Below, in pieces: positions 18,686 to 28,044 of a stretch of DNA of 64,000 bases. The stretch covers positions 3,223,580 through 3,287,579 of the forward strand of contig NZ_AP023054.1 in NCBI RefSeq assembly GCF_019703835.1. The letters are read 5' to 3'. Numbering within the stretch: position 1 is the first letter of the stretch; each line of letters opens with the position of its first letter. The position numbers and the translations under genes are program-made. The notes beneath the pieces were generated by a model. It saw only the letters and a list, made by a program, of their open reading frames with translations, had not been told where the DNA came from and did not search any database. The stretch comes from Thaumasiovibrio subtropicus (GTDB lineage Bacteria > Pseudomonadota > Gammaproteobacteria > Enterobacterales > Vibrionaceae).

Positions 18686-20971
18686 TTACCACTCTGATAA
18701 TGCTGGCATACTGAAGAGATAGTTTTCGAACCCCATCTCAACATGGTTCGGCGCTATCTTCTCTAAAGTTAGGCCAGGTGCGATTTCATCACCTTCAAAC
18801 AACTCTCGGTCATTCACTTTCACCCAACGCGCACCCGCTGTAGAGGCATAAATATGGGTTTGAAAGTTCAAGGTTGGCAAGCGATCTTGTACAGCCAAAG
18901 GCAATTGACCAATAGGAACAACACTCGGCTCTGTGCTTGATTCTTCCGCAACCACAGCGTCTTCTGTGGACGTTGCCGATGTCGTGCGCTCTGCCTCCTC
19001 ACCGGCCTCTAGTGCGGCTTGCACGCGTTTCGCCAGCTCAGGGGAAAGTTCCGACAGATCAAGCTCTATGGGGTTATCACCGCCCGAACTCACCGTCTCT
19101 GTCTCTCGTCGAGGTACTTGCTCTGCAACCACTGGGGCTTCCAATACGGGAGAGGTGAGCTCTGTTTCAGGCGGTGCGGTTAACAGCAAGGGATTTCCGG
19201 CCGGCAGCTGAGGGTAAGGTGCAAAGGTATATTCGCCATCAATGCGCGTGATCTTGCGCTCCAGAGGCATCAAATCAGGACCAGACAACCTCAGGGCGGA
19301 CTGCAATGACATCAAGGTCATCGGCCCCGGAATTCCATCTGCGTCTAACAGTTGATTCTGCTGGAAGCGCGACACACGATTTCGCATAGCCGGCGTCAAG
19401 GTACGAGTGTTGAGCTGGCGCTCACCCAGTACCAATGCCAAACGTTGATCAAGCCATCTTACTGGCTCACCACTTTGACCTGGTAAAATGACCGTGTCAG
19501 CAAACGGCGGCTTCCAAAGCCATAACGACTCGCCCAACCAATGTGATTCAAACCAGTCATGGCTCACAACAACCTTATAGCCGTCAATCAGTAGCTCGAT
19601 TTGATTTTCATCAACCGCATAAACCACCGCATAAAGTGTGGCATCTTGTTGATAAAGCGTCACGACCGCAGGCTTATCGACCATCCGCAGCAAAGGGAGT
19701 GAAACCGTACTTTGATAACACTGCATCGGCCCACTGGCCAATAAGCCACAATTAGACTGGGGATATGCCAACGCAATCCCCCACAGCCTTGCGAGTGTAC
19801 GCAATGCTTGTCGTTCGTCGCCCACCAGCGACCAAACATCATCGGGGTAACTTACTGGTTGTACTGGCATGACAACGATGGGCTCAACAGTGGTCGTTTC
19901 TGCTAGCGTCGTCTCAACTGCTGTTGATAGCGCCGCCGTAACCACTGAGGCAATGTCATCAGATTGAGCAACCAATACCGTACTGGCATCGCTGACACCG
20001 ACAGAGGAGGCTTCAACCTCGGCAACAGGTTGTGCTGATTGCAATGTTGGCACGGTAAACCAAGGATAGGTTTTGTAACCAACCACCCCAACTAGCGCAA
20101 GCCCGATAGCGGCTGCCACTAGGGTGGTTTTGTTTTTTTGCGGCTCGGTATCTATCGTTAAAGATTGCCAATCAAGGACGTGATCACAGGCTTGCCCTGC
20201 AATATCTGCCGTCACGATGCGCTTACCCTGCTGGCAAGCAATCTGCATCGACTTATCGCAAACCAGATTAATCAAACGCGGAATACCCATGGTGCGTTTG
20301 GCAATCACCGTCATCGACTTAGCATTAAAAATTGTCTCTAGGCAATCGACTGTTTGTAAGCGATAACCAATGTAACTGGCGACTTCGGTCTCGGTTAACG
20401 GCAGCAGGTGGTAGCGAGAGGTAATACGCTGCGCTAGCTGACGCAAATTATCTTGCTGTAAAAGCTGCTGGAGTTCAGGCTGGCCGATCAGCACCACTTT
20501 TAATAACTTACGATTCTCGCTCTCAAGGTTCGTCAGTAAGCGCAACTGCTCAAGCACATCGGGCATCAAATGTTGGGCTTCATCAATTATGAGCACCGTT
20601 TGCTTGCCGGCCGCCTCATTACTTTTCAACTTATCAAACAAGGTGTCGGTCAGTTGCTTTAAGCTATTTGCATCGGTATAGCTTAGTGCCAGCTCATCAC
20701 ACAGGCTGGCCAATAACTCATTCGCAGAAAGACTTGGGTTGAGGATAGTCGCAACCTGAGTATTTTCTTCTAGACGCGAAATCAGTGCGCGAAGTACCGT
20801 TGTTTTCCCGGTCCCCACTTCGCCAGTCAATAGTGCAAAGCCACCACCATCAGCGAGCCCTGAAACCATATGGTTCAACGCTTCGCGGTGACGTTCACTC
20901 AAGTAGAGAAAACGGGCGCTTGGAATAATGGTAAAGGGCGATTCCTTTAACGAGAAAAAATCCTTGTACAT
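18686..20971 (-). CDS. Fused GspA-GspB (ExeA-ExeB) type II secretion assembly protein
   Basis: The 761-residue protein joins two partners that help the GspD secretin assemble through peptidoglycan. Residues 1-270 are the ExeA AAA+ ATPase (MYKDFF start, Walker A GEVGTGKTT at 50-58, Walker B LIIDEAQ at 127-133). A membrane helix follows at about 282-300, a periplasmic linker, a PG_binding_1 domain at about 505-562 (RFQQNQLLDADGIPGP), a Pro/Glu-rich linker, and from about 690 a GspB (T2SSB) domain with LNFQTHIYAS and VKVNDRELFEGDEI. The start at 20971 is the conserved GspA start; an ORF extension to 21082 exists. No gsp structural genes are in this window. Confidence 0.88.
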   Translation of the reverse strand: MYKDFFSLKESPFTIIPSARFLYLSERHREALNHMVSGLADGGGFALLTGEVGTGKTTVLRALISRLEENTQVATILNPSLSANELLASLCDELALSYTDANSLKQLTDTLFDKLKSNEAAGKQTVLIIDEAQHLMPDVLEQLRLLTNLESENRKLLKVVLIGQPELQQLLQQDNLRQLAQRITSRYHLLPLTETEVASYIGYRLQTVDCLETIFNAKSMTVIAKRTMGIPRLINLVCDKSMQIACQQGKRIVTADIAGQACDHVLDWQSLTIDTEPQKNKTTLVAAAIGLALVGVVGYKTYPWFTVPTLQSAQPVAEVEASSVGVSDASTVLVAQSDDIASVVTAALSTAVETTLAETTTVEPIVVMPVQPVSYPDDVWSLVGDERQALRTLARLWGIALAYPQSNCGLLASGPMQCYQSTVSLPLLRMVDKPAVVTLYQQDATLYAVVYAVDENQIELLIDGYKVVVSHDWFESHWLGESLWLWKPPFADTVILPGQSGEPVRWLDQRLALVLGERQLNTRTLTPAMRNRVSRFQQNQLLDADGIPGPMTLMSLQSALRLSGPDLMPLERKITRIDGEYTFAPYPQLPAGNPLLLTAPPETELTSPVLEAPVVAEQVPRRETETVSSGGDNPIELDLSELSPELAKRVQAALEAGEEAERTTSATSTEDAVVAEESSTEPSVVPIGQLPLAVQDRLPTLNFQTHIYASTAGARWVKVNDRELFEGDEIAPGLTLEKIAPNHVEMGFENYLFSMPALSEW

Positions 20972-21100
20972 AAACGTGGGTCCGAGATAAACAATCGTCG
21001 ACAATAGTGCCACAATAAGGGCCAAGAACATATTCTGAATGCGTTGAGATTCGTGGATTGATGCGAGCCAACCTGCATTCATGCAGAAAACGGGACAAAT

Positions 21101-22333
21101 ATGGAAACTTTTCTTGTAGGTGGCGCGGTACGTGACACCCTACTCGGTTTAACCGTAAAAGATCGTGACTGGGTCGTTGTCGGCGCGCATCCGCAACAAA
21201 TGCTGGATCTCGGTTACACACAAGTTGGACAGGACTTCCCTGTATTCCTTCATCCAGAAACAAGAGAAGAACATGCACTGGCGCGTACCGAACGTAAATC
21301 TGGTTCAGGTTATACGGGCTTCACCGTCTACGCGGCGCCGGATGTCACCCTAGAGCAAGATTTGATCCGCCGCGATCTGACCATTAATGCCATGGCTCAG
21401 GATGCCAAAGGCAATATTCATGATCCTTTCAATGGTCAGCAAGATCTTGAAGCCAAACGCCTACGTCATGTTTCCGCCGCATTTAGCGAGGATCCTCTTC
21501 GAGTACTCCGCGTGGCACGTTTTGCAGCGCGCTATGCCAATCTCGGTTTCCATGTCGCTCCAGAGACACTTACACTAATGATCGACATGTCGGTCTCTGG
21601 GGAGCTCTCTGCGCTAACCGCTGAGCGCGTGTGGCAAGAGTGGCATAAATCACTGACGAGCGAACGCCCTGATGTCTTTTTAGAGACGCTACGATTCAGT
21701 GGCGCGTTGCATGTCATCATGCCTGAAATTGATGCCCTTTTCGGTGTGCCTCAGCCGGAACAACATCATCCAGAAATTGATTGTGGCATCCATACTTTGC
21801 TTGTCGCTAAGCAAGCCGCCACTGAAAGCGATGATCCTGAGGTCCGATTTGCGGCGCAACTCCATGATCTAGGAAAAGGAACGACACCTAAAGAGGAGTG
21901 GCCGCGACACATTGCTCATGAAAAACGTGGCATTAAGTTGGTCAAGCAACTCTGTCACCGTCTCAAAGTCCCCAACAGTTACCGAGATCTAGCGTTAATT
22001 GTTTGTGCAGAACACACCAATATTCATCGCGCGATGGAACTCAAACCGAGTACGCTGACGAACTTGTTTGATCGCATTGATGCATGGCGAAAACCAGAGC
22101 GCGTAGAAAAATTGGTGACTGCGTGTCGAGCCGATAGCCGAGGTCGAATCGGTTTTGAGGACAACGCTTACCCTCAAGCAGACTATGTGTTGGCGTGTTT
22201 CACTGCGGCACAAGCCGTCGATGTCAAACCAATCGTCACCGCTGGGTATAAAGGTGCTGATATAAAAGCGGAATTAAATCGACAACGCGCAGAAGCCGTA
22301 GCGTCGGTTAAAGCTCAGCAAGTCACCGATTAA
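21101..22333 (+). CDS. cca: Multifunctional CCA tRNA nucleotidyltransferase
   Basis: Adds or repairs the 3' CCA of tRNAs. The 410 residues begin [16 protein letters not shown], the class II nucleotidyltransferase motif, with the DRDWVVVG catalytic pair just after and [10 protein letters not shown] downstream. From about residue 220 an HD domain (HDLGKG) provides the phosphohydrolase activity typical of gammaproteobacterial Cca. The length equals E. coli Cca. It is divergent from gspAB, with about 130 bases between the preferred starts. Confidence 0.96.
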   Translation: METFLVGGAVRDTLLGLTVKDRDWVVVGAHPQQMLDLGYTQVGQDFPVFLHPETREEHALARTERKSGSGYTGFTVYAAPDVTLEQDLIRRDLTINAMAQDAKGNIHDPFNGQQDLEAKRLRHVSAAFSEDPLRVLRVARFAARYANLGFHVAPETLTLMIDMSVSGELSALTAERVWQEWHKSLTSERPDVFLETLRFSGALHVIMPEIDALFGVPQPEQHHPEIDCGIHTLLVAKQAATESDDPEVRFAAQLHDLGKGTTPKEEWPRHIAHEKRGIKLVKQLCHRLKVPNSYRDLALIVCAEHTNIHRAMELKPSTLTNLFDRIDAWRKPERVEKLVTACRADSRGRIGFEDNAYPQADYVLACFTAAQAVDVKPIVTAGYKGADIKAELNRQRAEAVASVKAQQVTD

Positions 22334-22382
22334 CGGCGTCTCCATATTCAGCGGGTTCGATCTTTCTGGTAACCGAGAAACC

Positions 22383-22409
22383 AAAAGAGCCGAATGGCTC
22401 GGCTCTTTT
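22383..22409. terminator. Bidirectional terminator after cca
   Basis: AAAAGAGCCGA (22383-22393), loop ATGGC, TCGGCTCTTTT (22399-22409). The 11-bp perfect stem lies between convergent cca and the lipoprotein gene. Confidence 0.88.
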
Positions 22410-22437
22410 CCTTCACCATCACAAGACGCCGGCTAAG

Positions 22438-23223
22438 TTAATAGCCAAATGCTGGCGCTAATACGGGATGCAAGTGCTTCATAAAATCAGCTTCAACATG
22501 AATCACGTTCCACTGCAGTGCGACATCATAGTTCGCTGAGAAGTAATCGATAAACACGCGTAAAGGGCTGCCAATTTCATAAGTACGTAAGGTAAAATCG
22601 GTGTCATCAAGATGTGGCTTACCATCCGACACCGCTAAGCCATGTTTAAACTCAGGCATCAAATAGTGCTGACGCTGCACCGTGTTGTCGCAGCTCCACT
22701 GTACACACTCCTCAAAGCCGAAAAAGTTGGATTCTTCAATCCCCCGTGTTTCTTTCTCATCCATGCTGGCATCATGGTTCCATACTGAAGGCCAAATATG
22801 CCCTTCACTTATAAGTTCTGGACTAATCACCCAACTCAGTTGATTACGCACACCATCATGCTTCCCATTTTGCGCATACACATCAACCGACGAGTAAGTC
22901 ACTGTGAGTACATCCTCCTCCCAGTAACAGCGCGAAGGATAAACCTGACCATGCCTTTCATCGTCATAACTAAACTCACACACGGCCTCCAGTGATTCGA
23001 CGCTCATGCCGTAAATCGTTGCCGCTTCAAGATACCAGTCAGGCGTCGGTCGCGAAGGCACATCGTCACCAGGCGCAGGGATTGGACGTGGTGGCGTCAC
23101 ATCATCAGGTTGAGGACGTTCAACCGGAGCGTCAGGCAACGTTGAGCTTGTGTCGTCTGAGCCCGAGGAATTGCAACCCACTAGCGTCGCCAGAATCATT
23201 GCTACAAAGCTGAGTTTTTTCAT
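22438..23223 (-). CDS. Uncharacterised lipoprotein
   Basis: I do not recognise a family. The 261-residue product starts MKKLSFVAMILATLVGCNSS, a lipoprotein signal peptide with the lipobox cysteine at 17. Residues 18-60 are a low-complexity Ser/Asp/Pro linker, and the rest is a globular domain rich in aromatic and acidic residues with several cysteines (for example CEFSYDD, CYWEED, CVQWSC) that could form disulfides in the periplasm. It is transcribed alone, between cca and uppP. Asn at +2 suggests outer-membrane sorting. Its function is unknown. Confidence 0.8.
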   Translation of the reverse strand: MKKLSFVAMILATLVGCNSSGSDDTSSTLPDAPVERPQPDDVTPPRPIPAPGDDVPSRPTPDWYLEAATIYGMSVESLEAVCEFSYDDERHGQVYPSRCYWEEDVLTVTYSSVDVYAQNGKHDGVRNQLSWVISPELISEGHIWPSVWNHDASMDEKETRGIEESNFFGFEECVQWSCDNTVQRQHYLMPEFKHGLAVSDGKPHLDDTDFTLRTYEIGSPLRVFIDYFSANYDVALQWNVIHVEADFMKHLHPVLAPAFGY

Positions 23224-23453
23224 CAGTACAATCTCTTAGGTAAATCAATACTCATGCGCCTTCACTAACAGGCCACATAAAAAACAGTGTTTCTTTAATG
23301 GACTTCATTATGCAATTGAACATCGTTTCAAATAAACTTAATAAGTCTTATCAGCCTCATTAGCAGAACTTATGAGCAACACGGTTAGCGCATATCAAGA
23401 AGAGAAAGAAGAAGAGCAACGCGCTAGGTTGATACCTAGCGCGCACAGTAGAG

Positions 23454-24260
23454 TTAACTACCTAAAAGGAGAAAGCCCATTAAGAAGACACCCAGAGCTA
23501 AGCGATAGATGACAAAAGGTAACATGCCGACACGGGTCACAAGCTTTAAGAAGAGATGAATACATGCATAAGCACTTGCGAACGAGACAAAGATACCGAC
23601 GAGGAGTGGCATCATAGCGATGGTCGCCCCAGTTGCCACTGTTTTTGCACCTAGGTATCCACCTGCGGCTAAGATAATTGGCATCGACATCAAGAAAGAA
23701 AAACGTGCTGCCGCTTCACGATTAAAACCAAGGAACAGTGCTGCTGTCATGGTGGCGCCAGATCGTGAGGTACCCGGAATCATGGCTGCCGCTTGTGCAA
23801 AACCAATGATCAAGGCTTTTTTCCATGTCGCTTGGTACTCGTTGTATTCAAGACGTGAGGTTTTATCAGCCCACCATAGCAATAAACCAAACACAATGGT
23901 GGTACACGCGATGACATACGCAGAGCGCAAATACGCATCAATGAAATCATCCAGCACAAAGCCAAGAATACCTGCAGGCAAGGTAGCGACAATGATCAAC
24001 CAAGCGAGTTTTGCTTCTGGGCTACGATCCCCCTTAAACATGGACGCTATCCAAGCCGTAAATAAGGCGACAACCTCTTTGCGGAAATAGATCATAACCG
24101 CCGCTAAACTTCCCACATGCACCGCGACATCAAACGCTAACCCTTGATCGTCCCAACCTAACACTGCTGAAGGCAAGATCAGGTGCGCTGAACTGGAGAT
24201 AGGTAAGAACTCCGTCAGGCCCTGAATCAAAGCCAACACAAAAGCTTCAATAGCGCTCAT
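23454..24260 (-). CDS. uppP: Undecaprenyl-diphosphate phosphatase
   Basis: Integral membrane enzyme (268 residues, about eight helices) that recycles the undecaprenyl carrier for peptidoglycan and O-antigen. The two signature segments are intact: [17 protein letters not shown] near the N-terminus and [10 protein letters not shown] near residue 160, which together make the active site. The start overlaps the folK stop by one base, so it is the third gene of a folB-folK-uppP operon. High-level activity of this family is associated with bacitracin resistance (old name bacA). Confidence 0.96.
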   Translation of the reverse strand: MSAIEAFVLALIQGLTEFLPISSSAHLILPSAVLGWDDQGLAFDVAVHVGSLAAVMIYFRKEVVALFTAWIASMFKGDRSPEAKLAWLIIVATLPAGILGFVLDDFIDAYLRSAYVIACTTIVFGLLLWWADKTSRLEYNEYQATWKKALIIGFAQAAAMIPGTSRSGATMTAALFLGFNREAAARFSFLMSMPIILAAGGYLGAKTVATGATIAMMPLLVGIFVSFASAYACIHLFLKLVTRVGMLPFVIYRLALGVFLMGFLLLGS

Positions 24261-24775
24261 TATTTTTCCTTATTGTTGTAAAAGTCCCAATCAACTGCCT
24301 GTAATGACTGTGTTTGCATCGGAGGCTGCAGAGAGAGGGACTGCCATAGTTCTAGTAGAGTCTTAGAGTGACCCGGCACCAAAAGTTCCGGCGCGAGCTC
24401 ACTCATTGGTAACAAAACAAAAGCGAATTTAAACAGATCGTTGCGGGGAAGCGGGTAAGGCGATACCGAAGTTTCTTGACCATACAAAATGACATCAAGA
24501 TCTAAGCAACGTTGTCGATAGCCCTGCTGTTGCACTTCTGGCTCATAACGTTGTTCAATGGCTTTCAATGCGCCGAGTAATCTATCAAGCGAGAGTGACG
24601 TTTCCATTTCAACAATAAAGTTGAAATAGTTCGCCCCCTGATACCCAACAGATTCAGCCTCATATAAAGTAGAGAAACGCAGCGACACACCCAATGACGC
24701 TAGCGCTTCGCAACCTAATCTGACATGTTTTTCTCGCTCAATGTTGCTACCAACACTGATGAATACACGTGTCAC
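24260..24775 (-). CDS. folK: HPPK, 2-amino-4-hydroxy-6-hydroxymethyldihydropteridine diphosphokinase
   Basis: Transfers pyrophosphate from ATP to the pterin in folate synthesis. The 171 residues start [15 protein letters not shown] and include the nucleotide-binding [11 protein letters not shown] (two Mg-ligating aspartates). It overlaps folB by four bases and uppP by one, showing tight translational coupling. The C-terminal part is more divergent than that of E. coli FolK, and it may be the second HPPK-like copy often seen beside folB in vibrios. Confidence 0.9.
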   Translation of the reverse strand: MTRVFISVGSNIEREKHVRLGCEALASLGVSLRFSTLYEAESVGYQGANYFNFIVEMETSLSLDRLLGALKAIEQRYEPEVQQQGYRQRCLDLDVILYGQETSVSPYPLPRNDLFKFAFVLLPMSELAPELLVPGHSKTLLELWQSLSLQPPMQTQSLQAVDWDFYNNKEK

Positions 24776-25128
24776 GCGCGTTGCCCGCGTTCAATAACAA
24801 CACCCACACCGCGCGCATTCACGACGGCGCCGGGCTTAGTAAGACGAATTTTCACCCAAGGCACACTGAATTTTTGCTGAATCAATGCCGCGACTTCTTC
24901 CGCAACACGTTCTACCAATAAAAAGCGCCCATTCGTGACGTGGTCAGTCACGGCTTGACTCACACTGGCATAATCCAATGCATCGACAACATCATCACTC
25001 TTACCCGCTGGGCGGTTATCGTGTGCCATCTCAATATCAAGCACCAACTTTTGCTTGATCTCTTGCTCCCAGTCATACACACCAATTGTTGTGATAACTT
25101 CAAGTTGTTCAATAAAAACGCAATCCAT
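24772..25128 (-). CDS. folB: Dihydroneopterin aldolase
   Basis: Cleaves dihydroneopterin to the HPPK substrate, so it feeds the next gene folK. The 118-residue chain begins MDCVFIEQLEVITTIGVYDWEQ, with the family's conserved GVYDWE pterin-binding motif, and keeps the lysine and glutamate expected in KIRLTKPGAV and LVERVAEEVA. The size is normal for the octameric enzyme. It is the first gene of folB-folK-uppP and is divergent from plsY. Confidence 0.95.
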   Translation of the reverse strand: MDCVFIEQLEVITTIGVYDWEQEIKQKLVLDIEMAHDNRPAGKSDDVVDALDYASVSQAVTDHVTNGRFLLVERVAEEVAALIQQKFSVPWVKIRLTKPGAVVNARGVGVVIERGQRA

Positions 25129-25286
25129 CTGTGAAACCTAGCCAAAATAATCTACAGGTCGGATACCCAATACGCCTAAAAGCGCGTATTATCAGGTGAT
25201 AAAGACATCGAACTATATCACAGGTCAAACTCGCACCGCACAGGTTGTTTCGTCAATCTAACGTCGGTGAGCATATGGAAGGCAAC

Positions 25287-25910
25287 ATGACGGCATCGGT
25301 ATTTCTGATTATCATCGCAGCTTACTTACTGGGTTCTGTATCCAGTGCGGTGCTAATTTGTCGTCTGTACGGTTTACCCGATCCTCGCGAAACAGGTTCT
25401 GGCAACCCTGGCGCGACCAACGTACTGCGTATGGGTGGAAAAAGCGCCGCCCTCTTGGTACTCATTTGCGACATATTGAAAGGCATGTTGCCCGTTTGGG
25501 GAAGCTACTTTATTGGCTTGAACCCGCTTTATCTTGGCTTTATCGGTATTGCCGCTTGCCTCGGCCATATCTACCCTATCTTCTTTCATTTTAAAGGTGG
25601 GAAAGGTGTTGCAACGGCACTGGGTGCGCTGGCACCTATCGGTGCTGACTTAACGGGCTTATTGATCGCCGTTTGGCTTGCTGTTGTTGCTGCAAGTGGT
25701 TTCTCTTCCCTCGGCTCCGTTGTCACCGCGCTACTTGCACCGCTTTGTACTTGGTTCTTTAAACCGGAGTACACCATGGCCGTCTCCATGCTGTCATGCC
25801 TTATCTTATGGCGACACAGTGAAAACATCGCCCGCTTGATTAAAGGTAAAGAAAGCAAGATTTGGCATAAGTTTGATAAGAAAAGAAAGCAAGAAGAGTC
25901 GACGGGATAA
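25287..25910 (+). CDS. plsY: Glycerol-3-phosphate acyltransferase PlsY
   Basis: Inner-membrane enzyme that acylates glycerol-3-phosphate using acyl-phosphate, the first step of phospholipid synthesis. The 207 residues (from the ATG at 25287, with GGAAGG just upstream) have about five helices and the conserved loops [12 protein letters not shown] and [10 protein letters not shown]. Upstream in-frame starts at 25275 (ATG) and 25245 (TTG) would add residues not normally present. The gene is divergent from folB and has its own terminator. Confidence 0.93.
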   Translation: MTASVFLIIIAAYLLGSVSSAVLICRLYGLPDPRETGSGNPGATNVLRMGGKSAALLVLICDILKGMLPVWGSYFIGLNPLYLGFIGIAACLGHIYPIFFHFKGGKGVATALGALAPIGADLTGLLIAVWLAVVAASGFSSLGSVVTALLAPLCTWFFKPEYTMAVSMLSCLILWRHSENIARLIKGKESKIWHKFDKKRKQEESTG

Positions 25911-25936
25911 CCCTTTGTCATTATTAATGCACATAA

Positions 25937-25967
25937 AAAAACGCAGCTTATAATGCTGCGTTTTTTG
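25937..25967. terminator. Bidirectional terminator between plsY and tsaD
   Basis: AAAAAACGCAGC (25937-25948), loop TTATAAT, GCTGCGTTTTTT (25956-25967). The perfect stem has A and T runs on both sides and serves convergent plsY and tsaD. Confidence 0.92.
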
Positions 25968-25992
25968 TAGCTGGCTAAAATGCGCGGTCTAT

Positions 25993-27018
25993 TTACTTGC
26001 TCACACTAACGGGTGTCAGTTGATCAAGAGGCCAGCGCGGATACGCTTTCACGCCAAGATCGAGCACTTCGCCGTTCTTTAGGCGCTGCATACCTGCATA
26101 AGCGATCATCGCACCGTTATCGGTACAGAATTCATTACGCGGGTAATACACTTTACCGTTCATTTTGGTCATCATCTCGGCGAGCTGCTCGCGTAAATAC
26201 ACATTCGCACTCACACCACCCGCAATCACCAAGCGTTTACGGCCTGTCTCTTTCAATGCACGCTTACATTTTATCGCCAAAGTATCGACAACCGCTTGCT
26301 GAAAGGCAAAGGCAATATCTGCGCGTGTCTGTTCATCATCTTCATTGGCGCGAATGGTATTCGCCGCAAATGTCTTTAGGCCTGAAAAACTGAAATCAAG
26401 CCCTGGACGATCTGTCATTGGACGAGGAAAAGTAAAACGCCCTTCAGTACCATGCTCGGCTAACTTAGCAAGCCGTGGACCGCCCGGGTAATCCAATCCC
26501 ATTAACTTCGCCGTTTTGTCAAACGCTTCACCCGCGGCATCGTCAATGGACTCACCCAAGATGGTGTACTCACCAATCTCTTTCACATCGACCAACAAGG
26601 TATGACCACCCGAAACAAGTAGCGCCACAAAAGGGAACTCGGGGACATCATCTTCTAGCATAGGTGCCAGCAAGTGTCCTTCCATATGATGGACAGGTAC
26701 CGCAGGCACATCCCATGCGTAAGCGATACTGCGTCCGATGGTCGCGCCCACCAGTAACGCGCCCACCAACCCAGGCCCCGCAGTAAATGCGACACCATCG
26801 ATATCATCTTTGGTTAAATTCGCTTGCTTCAGTGCAGCCTGAATCAAGGGAATCGTTTTTTTCACATGATCACGTGATGCTAACTCAGGAACAACGCCCC
26901 CATAATCAGCGTGTAGCTTAACTTGACTGTAAAGTTGATGTGCCAGTAAGCCTTTTTCATCATCATAAATGGCGATGCCCGTCTCATCACAAGACGTTTC
27001 AATGCCGAGAATTCGCAT
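25993..27018 (-). CDS. tsaD: tRNA N6-adenosine threonylcarbamoyltransferase
   Basis: Catalytic subunit of the TsaBDE complex that makes t6A37 in ANN-decoding tRNAs. The 341-residue ASKHA-fold protein shows the N-terminal [10 protein letters not shown], the iron-binding HMEGH (His111 and His115), LLVSGGHT and the late [11 protein letters not shown] nucleotide loop. All are intact. It is divergent from rpsU, the same order as in E. coli. Confidence 0.97.
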   Translation of the reverse strand: MRILGIETSCDETGIAIYDDEKGLLAHQLYSQVKLHADYGGVVPELASRDHVKKTIPLIQAALKQANLTKDDIDGVAFTAGPGLVGALLVGATIGRSIAYAWDVPAVPVHHMEGHLLAPMLEDDVPEFPFVALLVSGGHTLLVDVKEIGEYTILGESIDDAAGEAFDKTAKLMGLDYPGGPRLAKLAEHGTEGRFTFPRPMTDRPGLDFSFSGLKTFAANTIRANEDDEQTRADIAFAFQQAVVDTLAIKCKRALKETGRKRLVIAGGVSANVYLREQLAEMMTKMNGKVYYPRNEFCTDNGAMIAYAGMQRLKNGEVLDLGVKAYPRWPLDQLTPVSVSK

Positions 27019-27099
27019 ACTTACCTCTGATACTCAGCGCGATTTGCGCACATGTTACCCTCGCTGCCAGAAATTAACCAGTTCATTGCAGCAATTTGC

Positions 27100-27129
27100 T
27101 TTACAAAGCCCCATAGTTCGGATTAAAAT
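27100..27129 (+). promoter_or_regulatory. Putative promoter of rpsU operon
   Basis: TTTACA (27100-27105) and TAAAAT (27124-27129) are separated by 18 bases, upstream of rpsU in the tsaD-rpsU intergenic region. The match is reasonable but not decisive. Confidence 0.45.
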
Positions 27130-27189
27130 TTCGCACCATTTTTAAACAGCTGGCACTTTTGGCCGTCAGCATAAACGAACACACTCTGA

Positions 27190-27417
<228 letters not shown>

Positions 27418-27443
27418 TCACTGATTAGCAGAAGGAACCTGAC

Positions 27444-27887
27444 ATGACTCTGATCGAGCGTCTTAAGGACGAACAAAAAGCGGCGATGAAGGCGAAAGAC
27501 AAACCTCGCCTTGGTACCATCCGCTTAGTAATGGCAGCAATTAAGCAACGTGAAGTCGATGAGCAAATGCCGCTTACCGATGAAAACATCATTGCTGTGC
27601 TGACCAAAATGGTAAAGCAACGTCGTGATTCAGTTGCGCAATACACAGAGGCAGGTCGTCAAGATCTTGCGGATGTAGAGCTTGCTGAAATCGCTGTACT
27701 AGACGAGTTTATGCCTCAACCACTGAGTGACGATGAAATCGCTGCTCTTCTGGATGAAGCCATCGCTGCGACTGGTGCTGCCTCTATGCAAGACATGGGC
27801 AAACTGATGGGCGTGCTGAAACCACAAGTTCAGGGTCGTGCCGATATGGGGAAAATTAGCCAACTCGTGAAAGCGAAACTCGGTTAA
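27444..27887 (+). CDS. yqeY: GatB/YqeY domain protein
   Basis: Small helical protein of 147 residues with the tail domain also found at the C-terminus of the GatB amidotransferase subunit. Typical segments are LKAAMKAKD-like AAMKAKDKPRLGTIRLVMAA, the charged KQRRDSVAQYTEAGRQDLA and the C-terminal GRADMGKISQLVKAKL. It lies between rpsU and dnaG, where enterobacteria have no gene but many other proteobacteria do. Its biochemical role is not established; a link to tRNA has been proposed from GatB. Confidence 0.92.
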   Translation: MTLIERLKDEQKAAMKAKDKPRLGTIRLVMAAIKQREVDEQMPLTDENIIAVLTKMVKQRRDSVAQYTEAGRQDLADVELAEIAVLDEFMPQPLSDDEIAALLDEAIAATGAASMQDMGKLMGVLKPQVQGRADMGKISQLVKAKLG

Positions 27888-27906
27888 TCCCTTTATCAAC
27901 CTTTGC

Positions 27907-27948
27907 AACAAGCCGTGTCATCCATTTGATTGGATTACGCGGCTTGTT
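27907..27948 (+). promoter_or_regulatory. Long hairpin between yqeY and dnaG
   Basis: AACAAGCCG (27907-27915) pairs with CGGCTTGTT (27940-27948). The pairing continues inward through one G-U and one mismatch to a TTTGAT loop, about 18 bp in all. No long T-run follows. The position corresponds to the rpsU-dnaG attenuator of E. coli, so it may lower dnaG expression relative to rpsU. Confidence 0.6.
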
Positions 27949-28044
27949 CGTATCTAAAAACCACTCACATAATACTTTAGCGCATTGATAATTTAGTGCT
28001 TTAACGTATTCTGTTTTGCAAATTGTTCCAAGGTAGCAGCACGT

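Noticed and set aside
20972..21082. N-terminal extension of gspAB with a hydrophobic segment
   Set aside because: ExeA proteins start at MYKDFF; the extension would put the cytoplasmic ATPase behind a membrane helix and crowd the cca promoter.
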